Shown here one piece after another: positions 58,688 through 64,000 of a DNA stretch of 64,000 nucleotides. The notes under the pieces are model-generated. The model had not been told where the DNA came from, did no database searches, and worked only from the letters and a program-made list of their open reading frames with translations. How positions within the stretch are numbered: the stretch's first letter is position 1; each line of letters opens with the position of its first letter. Origin of the DNA: Candidatus Saccharimonadota bacterium. GTDB taxonomy: Bacteria > Patescibacteriota > Saccharimonadia > Saccharimonadales > UBA4665. The position numbers were made by a program, and so were the translations under genes. The DNA is taken from contig JAQGGT010000006.1 of NCBI GenBank assembly GCA_028289245.1, forward strand, positions 332,948 through 396,947. The letters are read 5' to 3'.

Positions 58688-58810
58688 GTGGCTCGTGCAC
58701 GAGTGAACGCGAATAAGGGCGCCGTTCGTAACGTCATGTTGAACAAGTATCCAGAGACGAGCTTCATAGCTGGCAGCACCACTAAAACTACGCCCCATGA
58801 GTCAGCTTAG
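58688..58810 (+). CDS. possible 40-aa basic protein
   Basis: GTG 58688 opens (M/V)ARARVNANKGAVRNVMLN... ending TAG 58808-58810. TATAAT (58633-58638) and an AAGGAGG (58662-58668) inside a small hairpin (CGTAAG-GAGG-CTTACG) lie upstream, the latter 19 nt from the GTG, rather far. The codon pattern looks protein-like. The rest of 58617-58906 holds only the promoter of the next operon. Confidence 0.35.
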   Translation: MARARVNANKGAVRNVMLNKYPETSFIAGSTTKTTPHESA

Positions 58811-58860
58811 CCCATAAGCTTACGGCGCAGCCTACCACAGATAGCAAGTCTAATTGGACT

Positions 58861-58890
58861 ATTGTGTAATAAGTTTTAAAGTGATATAAT
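58861..58890 (+). promoter_or_regulatory. ATTGTGTAATAAG box and -10 of the second MoxR/vWA operon
   Basis: The box (58861-58873) matches 16147-16159 and 23849-23861. TATAAT (58885-58890) lies 16 nt before ATG 58907, so the leader is about 10 nt with no ribosome site. Confidence 0.55.
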
Positions 58891-58906
58891 ATAGTAAAGA
58901 TCAACC

Positions 58907-60424
58907 ATGAAGAATAACGCTTGCATCCAATCCCTTGAATGTCGCCAATATTGCCAGGCGTTAGATTTACTGAGTAGCCAGGCAACCGTAGCTCCTTGTG
59001 AATGGCCTGAGCAAATCGAAGCCCAAGCCCAAGATGACAGCATCACCATCGATATGGTTGCCAAACACCCCGAACTCTCGGCCGATGCGCTCAAAATTTC
59101 GCTGGCTCAGGAGCTTGGCCGTGTGCTCAGTGCCGCTGAGGCGATCCGCGAGCAACTGACGGCGCCCGACAACCACTTAGCCATCGCTTACGAGAGCGCA
59201 AAAGAGAAATTTATGGCTCGCCAAAGCTTGTGGGAACAGTTTGCAAACGCCGCCAAATCGGACCGTGTTCTAACCGATACTGAAGTTAGGCACTACACCA
59301 TGCTGCTCGATAGCCGCCTCAAGCAGGCCGATCGCCGCCTCAAGCAGGCCGACATTCAGCCGAACACTGCCACGTATGCTCAAGCTATCGTCGACCGCGA
59401 AACGCTCAGTGAGTACAGCCTATTGTTTGATGAAAACATGGACAAGACTGTCACTAATTTATTTGTTAACGCCATGACCGGCCGCTCGACATTAATCATT
59501 GGTGATAAAGGTATCGCAAAGACCCAGGCTGCCCGTTTCGTATCGGGAGCCTTCTCTGATGACCATGAGGCCAAATTTGTTAGCGGTGACGGTAGCATGA
59601 TGAAGGACGAACTGGTCGGTAAAATGACCCTGACCGAGCAAAACGGTGCCACCGTCACTACCTTCAAACGCGGTATCCTCACCGAGTGCATGGAGCAGGG
59701 TATCCCACTGGTGATCGACGAGATCAACCTGATCGACCCGGCTATCATCATGCGTTTGCAGGACATTTTACTACGCAAGCCAGGCGACATTATTACTATT
59801 CAAGAAGACGGCGGCGAGCAGATCGTTATCAAACGCGGCTTCTGTGTTTTTGCTACCGCTAACGAAGCCAGCGTCCGATACCAGTCGCGCGCTGTGCTCG
59901 ATCCGGCCTTCCGTGATCGCTTCAAAGTTCTACCAATCGAATACCCGGATGGCGGCACGCCCATCGTTGACTCTTCGCGGCCACCACTAGCCCTGACCCG
60001 TCTGGCTTACACCTATGTGACTAGCGAGAGCGGCGTTGGCAGCCAACTCGTTTTGCCAGGTGCAGCCAAATGGCTGGCCAGTCTGGCTCACGCCTCGCAG
60101 CAACTTTACAGCAAGCCAGCCCGCGATGTTACTGGCCGCTTGCCCGGCAACTCGGCCGCCAATATTATTGATGATGACGAACCGCGCATGTCGGACTGTA
60201 TCACCCCACGCAAAATGGTCGATATTCTGAAGAGTGTTGCCGAAGGCTTGAACCCCATGACCGTTGCTGGCGGTGAGGGTGTCCAGGGTGTCGTATACGA
60301 TACGATTGCCGCTATGCAGCACCGCAGCGATCGCCTACAAATGTTCGAAGTCATACGTATGCTCCATGATCTTACTGATGGCCCATTCGATAATGATGGC
60401 CTCAAAAAACGGCTAAAGGTCTAG
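58907..60424 (+). CDS. MoxR-like AAA+ ATPase with Cys-containing N-terminus
   Basis: The 505 residues are an N-terminal helical part (1-170) with cysteines at 6, 12, 16 and 31 and a tandem RLKQAD-RRLKQAD (about 138-149), then an AAA+ domain: Walker A GDKGIAKT (199-206, Ala replacing the second Gly), 'GDGSMMKDELVGKMTL', Walker B 'LVIDEINLID' (269-278) and sensor 'FATANEASVRYQSRAVLDPAFRDRF'. It is of the MoxR/GvpN type. It is first in a three-gene operon with a beta-helix protein and a vWA protein. Confidence 0.85.
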   Translation: MKNNACIQSLECRQYCQALDLLSSQATVAPCEWPEQIEAQAQDDSITIDMVAKHPELSADALKISLAQELGRVLSAAEAIREQLTAPDNHLAIAYESAKEKFMARQSLWEQFANAAKSDRVLTDTEVRHYTMLLDSRLKQADRRLKQADIQPNTATYAQAIVDRETLSEYSLLFDENMDKTVTNLFVNAMTGRSTLIIGDKGIAKTQAARFVSGAFSDDHEAKFVSGDGSMMKDELVGKMTLTEQNGATVTTFKRGILTECMEQGIPLVIDEINLIDPAIIMRLQDILLRKPGDIITIQEDGGEQIVIKRGFCVFATANEASVRYQSRAVLDPAFRDRFKVLPIEYPDGGTPIVDSSRPPLALTRLAYTYVTSESGVGSQLVLPGAAKWLASLAHASQQLYSKPARDVTGRLPGNSAANIIDDDEPRMSDCITPRKMVDILKSVAEGLNPMTVAGGEGVQGVVYDTIAAMQHRSDRLQMFEVIRMLHDLTDGPFDNDGLKKRLKV

Positions 60425-60428
60425 TAAT

Positions 60429-61226
60429 ATGGAAGGTAGCTATAATCCATTCGACGCTGATGCCGCGTTACCGATTCAGGCCTCACGAGGGGCCATACTC
60501 GGCCGAGCCGGTCTTGATCTTGACAGTCCAGACGACTTGCAGTCGCCGGAAATCAGCCACGGCATCTTGGCGATCGCCGAGCAGGCCAGCGACAATTTAG
60601 CCGCCGTTTTACTCGGTAAAGAGACACCTCAGTCGGTGGAATTTCATACGTGTTCAGACCTTGCAGTCCTACAGCCGACCCTCGAAAAATTGGGCGATGG
60701 GCCACTGGCCATCGGCTACGGCACCTTGCCTCCCTCAGTCAGCCAGACTTGGGGAAAGTTTTTCGGTGGCTTGCTCGAAGCCCACCGGACCGAGTATAAC
60801 TTGGGCTCGAATCACTTGATTCCGATCCAGCTAAGGCTGCCAAAATGGCTAGCCTGCTCCAGCTTCGAACTCTTCAAAGATATTAGCCTAGTTGATATTA
60901 CGCTGATCGGTGATATCACCGGTCCGTTTGCTGCCGGTCTTAGATACTCCAAATTGACTGTCGAAGGCTCCCTCTCTACCGGGGAAAACGAGATCCTGTT
61001 ACCGAACTTGACACGCTGCGATATCACCGTCCTGGGTGACGTGGCAGTAACAGGGGCATTCAAATCCGGAGCTAATTGCCACGTTATCATTAACGGCAGT
61101 TTTAAAGGCCTGATGGGACCGTTTACTTCGTCCAGTATCGAAATTAACGGCAACATGGACGAAGGCCGCGCTTCGGGCGACAACACCTCGGTATTTCCCC
61201 CGGCATTGCGTAGGGCGAATTTCTAG
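60429..61226 (+). CDS. beta-helix protein of the second MoxR/vWA operon
   Basis: This 265-residue protein has a helical N-terminal 130 residues and a C-terminal repeat region (about 150-250) with a periodic V/I-x-G-D/S pattern ('ITLIGDITGPFAAGLRYSKL', 'ITVLGDVAVTGAFKSG', 'VIINGSFKGLMGPF'), resembling a bactofilin or GXGXG-type right-handed beta helix. No transmembrane segment. It starts 4 bp after the ATPase gene and ends 5 bp before the vWA gene, so it is a fixed part of the module, possibly a scaffold or substrate (inference). Confidence 0.6.
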   Translation: MEGSYNPFDADAALPIQASRGAILGRAGLDLDSPDDLQSPEISHGILAIAEQASDNLAAVLLGKETPQSVEFHTCSDLAVLQPTLEKLGDGPLAIGYGTLPPSVSQTWGKFFGGLLEAHRTEYNLGSNHLIPIQLRLPKWLACSSFELFKDISLVDITLIGDITGPFAAGLRYSKLTVEGSLSTGENEILLPNLTRCDITVLGDVAVTGAFKSGANCHVIINGSFKGLMGPFTSSSIEINGNMDEGRASGDNTSVFPPALRRANF

Positions 61227-61231
61227 CAGTC

Positions 61232-63166
61232 ATGGAGGCCTATTCTCCCGACCCCAATATTGACCACACTGATATTACTGAGCTGGCGAACCGCGTTGCC
61301 CGGATTTTTGGCTACGATGGATTGGCCGTCGAGGTTCGACCCGGTCAGGGTTGGGCTACTCAGCGCAGCGAAAATTCAATTAAGCTGATCGTTGACCCAG
61401 TCATGTTATCAAACCCACCAGAAGCCGATGCTACCGGAAAGCCACTCGCTACCGATCGGCCGGCTGCGTCCGAAGCTGAATCCGTCTATGGTATTTGTCA
61501 CGAGCTTGGCCACATCGAAGACTATTTACACCCCTCTGCCAGTTACGACAAGCTTAGCAAGCAAACTCCCGCCGACCAATTTTTCTGGAATATTTTGGAC
61601 GACAGCGTCATCAACACCCGGCTACGGAATGTGCCGATGCTCAACGGCCTGACTAATGCCGTTTACGAAAATACATTATTTCCCGAAGACGACCTGACCA
61701 CTGAGCCGAAGCACGCCCAGTTCATGCATGGCTTGTTGCTCAGAAGCGTTACGCCGCAGCGCCAGATCACGCTCAGCCCGGATGTTACTGAAGCACTTGA
61801 GGGTCTCGAGTCGGTCAGGCTCGGCAAGCTCAGCAGGCGTACTTATGATCTCTATGACACGCTATCCGATTATGACACTGATTTACCAACGCGTCGGGCC
61901 CTTGCTACTAAACATATTTTGCCGATCTATCGGGATTTCCTCGAAGAAGATAAGCAGAAGCAGCAAGGTGATTCTGGCAATTCAGGGCAACAGGGCCAGA
62001 GTAGTGCTGATGGCAACGCTGGCGGACCCGGTGATCCAAGCGACCCGAGCGTAGGGGGTGGCGATGGGAGCAGCTTCGACGGAATTTATGAAGCTTATGC
62101 CGACGCCACTAGATGTAGTGGCCATGATCATGGCGATAACGATGGTACGGAGTCGAGTGACCAACAATCCAAAGATGCCGGCAAAGACGATGCCCACAAA
62201 GCCATTGAGGCTGCCGCCCAAGAAATGCGGGACAAAGACAAGTCTGCTGCGTCTGACGATAAATCTACTGCCGGCGAAGCCGACGATCTTGGCCGTGACC
62301 AAGCTAACAATCAAAATGCCGGTACTATTGCCGCCGAACTCAATATCGCCGTCCACGACGCAGCGGTTTATGCGGCATTGCTCAACAAATTGAGGCCGCA
62401 GATTAAAGAAGTCAGTGAAATCTTTCAGAAGTTGGCCGTGCCATCGATTGAATACACCAGCCCACGCTATCGTAAAAACTCGTCGGCATTTGGAAGTAAA
62501 TTATCGCCGCGCGATTTGTTTCGAGTAATCGTGGCATCACAAAGCGAGGAAGATCCGATTATTTGGCGTCCCGTCGAGACGATTAGCAAGAAGGAGGGCT
62601 ACACCTTCAACGGCCTTGACGTAACGCTTGTCGTTGATGTCAGCGGTTCGATGCGTGGTTCAAAGGCCGAGAACGCAGCCGCCTGCAATGTCCTGTTGAC
62701 TGAAGGTCTCGAAGCCGCCCGTCGAGCTATCACTATCCGCAATCCTCGGGCGCCCAAGCCGGATGTTCGCCTTGGCGCAATCATTTTCGGTAGTTCACAT
62801 AGAGTTACGCTGCCACTAGGTCACCAACCAGAACCAAAAGCTAAAGGTCAGACATTCAGTACCATTCGCGCCGCCGTGAGCAGTAGTACGCTCGTCGCTG
62901 GCGCACTCAAAGAGACCGTCACCCAGGCTGCCAAAAACCCGCTGCGTACCCAGTTGGTCTTTTTGATTACCGACGGCGCCTTTGGTGATACTGCCTCCGC
63001 CACGCAGGTGCTACGCCAAGCCGCCAGTAACTATTATTTGTTCCAGTACATCCTGCAAGCACCTGGTGTAAGCGCAATCACGCCAAATGTTCGACACTTT
63101 GACGATGCCGGCCAGCTACCTGCCAATCTGAAAGGCCAGCTCAAGAAAATAGCAGACCGCTTGTAG
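61232..63166 (+). CDS. vWA protein with HExxH metalloprotease-like N-terminal domain
   Basis: The 644 residues have residues 1-200 contain HELGH (90-94, in 'GICHELGHIEDYLHP') and 'NILDDSVINTRL', a zinc-peptidase-like arrangement. Residues 235-375 are disordered and acidic with Gly, Gln, Asp and Lys runs. Residues 460-644 form a vWA domain with DVSGS (469-473) and 'LVFLITDGAFGD'. Together with the MoxR-like ATPase this resembles CobT/vWA chelatase-type or vWA-MoxR conflict-type modules. Whether the HExxH site is active cannot be seen. Confidence 0.8.
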   Translation: MEAYSPDPNIDHTDITELANRVARIFGYDGLAVEVRPGQGWATQRSENSIKLIVDPVMLSNPPEADATGKPLATDRPAASEAESVYGICHELGHIEDYLHPSASYDKLSKQTPADQFFWNILDDSVINTRLRNVPMLNGLTNAVYENTLFPEDDLTTEPKHAQFMHGLLLRSVTPQRQITLSPDVTEALEGLESVRLGKLSRRTYDLYDTLSDYDTDLPTRRALATKHILPIYRDFLEEDKQKQQGDSGNSGQQGQSSADGNAGGPGDPSDPSVGGGDGSSFDGIYEAYADATRCSGHDHGDNDGTESSDQQSKDAGKDDAHKAIEAAAQEMRDKDKSAASDDKSTAGEADDLGRDQANNQNAGTIAAELNIAVHDAAVYAALLNKLRPQIKEVSEIFQKLAVPSIEYTSPRYRKNSSAFGSKLSPRDLFRVIVASQSEEDPIIWRPVETISKKEGYTFNGLDVTLVVDVSGSMRGSKAENAAACNVLLTEGLEAARRAITIRNPRAPKPDVRLGAIIFGSSHRVTLPLGHQPEPKAKGQTFSTIRAAVSSSTLVAGALKETVTQAAKNPLRTQLVFLITDGAFGDTASATQVLRQAASNYYLFQYILQAPGVSAITPNVRHFDDAGQLPANLKGQLKKIADRL

Positions 63167-63192
63167 CTCGTAACTAGGGTTATACTAAGCCC

Positions 63193-64000
63193 ATGACGAA
63201 TCAGCAACGCCTTGTCCTCCTGGTGGCCATCCTAGCCTCCTTCGTGACGTTTTTGGACGGCTCGGTGGTGAATGTGGCGCTGCCGGCGATTAGCCGGGAG
63301 CTGGGCGGCGGCCTCAGCACGCAACAGTGGGTGGTCGACGCCTATGCCATCACTTTGGGGGCGCTGATGCTGATCGCCGGGTCGATCAGCGATTTGTTTG
63401 GGCGCAAGAAAGTGCTGCAGTATGGTTTGATCGGCTTTTTGGCGGCCTCGGTGCTATGTGCGGTAGCGCCAACTGGCGCCGTGCTGATCATTGCCCGAGG
63501 GCTGCAAGGTGTTGCCGGCGCGCTGCTGGTGCCGAGTTCGTTGGCCCTGATCATGTCGAGTTTCACGGGTAGGGCACAGGGCAAGGCTATTGGCACCTGG
63601 ACGGCCTGGACGGGGATCGCCTTTATTATGGGCCCGTTGCTGGGCGGCTTTTTGGTGGACGCCGGCTCGTGGCGCTGGATTTTTGCGATTAACGCCCTGC
63701 CGGTGGCCGTCACGCTGTGGTTGCTGGCCAAGGTGCAGCAAGCCGAACAACTAAAACAAAACACTGAGCTCGATATAACCGGCGCCGTGCTGTGTGCGCT
63801 GGCGCTGGGCGCGATCGGCTATGGCTTGATCGAGCAGTCGCAGTATGGCTGGGCCAGCCCGCTGATTTATGGTTCGCTGGCGCTGGGAGCGGCTGCCGCG
63901 GCCGGATTTGTGGCTTACGAGGCTCGGGCCAGCCACCCGATGCTGCCGCTTGGGCTGTTTAAGATTCGCAACTTTTGGGTGGGTAACCTGGCGACGGTGG
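63193..64000 (+). CDS. MFS transporter, DHA2 (EmrB/QacA) type, N-terminal part
   Basis: The reading frame runs off the right edge after about 269 residues. MTNQQRLVLLVAILASFVTF precedes the family motif 'FLDGSVVNVALPAI', and 'QQWVVDAYAITLGALMLIAG', motif A 'GSISDLFGRKK', 'ARGLQGVAGALLVPSSLALI' (motif B) and 'GIAFIMGPLLGGFLV' (motif C) point to a 14-TM drug/proton antiporter. TATACT (63181-63186) ends 6 nt before the ATG, so the mRNA is leaderless. Confidence 0.92.
   Translation, partial: MTNQQRLVLLVAILASFVTFLDGSVVNVALPAISRELGGGLSTQQWVVDAYAITLGALMLIAGSISDLFGRKKVLQYGLIGFLAASVLCAVAPTGAVLIIARGLQGVAGALLVPSSLALIMSSFTGRAQGKAIGTWTAWTGIAFIMGPLLGGFLVDAGSWRWIFAINALPVAVTLWLLAKVQQAEQLKQNTELDITGAVLCALALGAIGYGLIEQSQYGWASPLIYGSLALGAAAAAGFVAYEARASHPMLPLGLFKIRNFWVGNLATV

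Noticed and set aside
1-64000. Insertion sequences or transposases
   Set aside because: No transposase-like protein was recognised; the only exact inverted repeats around a gene (57685/58623) lack one.

Overview
The window reads as a chromosomal segment of a Patescibacteria (CPR) bacterium, most likely Candidatus Saccharibacteria (TM7). This is an inference from gene content: RNase J instead of an RNase E system, GDT-type prepilins (G|DTIIEVL), 'QRLPIPGxDDGQWGxILN' tail-like proteins, MoxR/vWA modules, sortase substrates, and a lower-glycolysis plus murein gene set. The genetic code is standard, because TGA ends several genes in overlapping stop/start pairs. Most transcription units seem to begin with a TGN-TATAMT extended -10 box exactly 6-8 nt before the start codon, so leaderless mRNAs look like the rule for operon heads, while operon-internal genes have AGGAG-type ribosome sites or ATGA/TAATG overlaps.

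Layout. 1-3.5 kb: end of an ABC exporter, a membrane protein and RNase J. 3.5-6.1 kb: a leader peptide/attenuator ahead of a GNAT-M23 gene pair, then a NUDIX hydrolase. 6.3-8.1 kb: an ice-binding-like surface protein with its own sortase. 8.1-11.2 kb: small accessory genes on the minus strand, ending at tRNA-Lys(CUU), with scattered copies of that tRNA's 3' end. 11.2-16 kb: DUF4234-like membrane proteins, folD, murI, murD and two single-domain response regulators. 16-27.8 kb: a GNAT/FeeM-like protein with an E1-like protein, a 7TM histidine kinase, a vWA-MoxR-DUF58 operon, a lipoprotein and two cell-wall-anchored proteins. 28-34 kb: tRNA-Glu(UUC) followed by small accessory genes separated by degenerate tRNA-Glu 3'-end copies. 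34-36 kb: dienelactone hydrolase and a MerR regulator. 36-40.4 kb: three tail-fibre-like proteins, one with a GH26-like domain. 40.5-43.7 kb: a GmrSD-like DUF262-DUF1524 endonuclease with a small partner and a methyltransferase. 43.8-46.2 kb: an oxidoreductase, a prepilin and a PQ-rich membrane protein. 46.3-50.6 kb: pyk, pgk and tpiA. 50.6-56.5 kb: uvrD/pcrA, NUDIX, an RpfB-like protein, rsmA and a MarR regulator. 56.5-58.8 kb: tmRNA followed by accessory genes. 58.9-63.2 kb: a second MoxR/vWA operon with a beta-helix protein and a HExxH-vWA protein. 63.2 kb to the end: an MFS exporter.

Common threads. Each of the three stable RNA genes (tRNA-Lys, tRNA-Glu, tmRNA) has accessory genes at its 3' side, as expected for integration at RNA 3' ends, and each has a terminator whose stem includes the encoded CCA. 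Three operons (E1-like, lipoprotein/surface proteins, second MoxR/vWA) share an upstream ATTGTGTWATAA box. The most novel-looking items are the leader-peptide attenuator at 3.7 kb, the tRNA-3'-end accretion regions, the MoxR / beta-helix / HExxH-vWA operon, the cysteine-free E1-like protein with its acyltransferase-like partner, and a tmRNA with a 28-residue tag ending in VLV.
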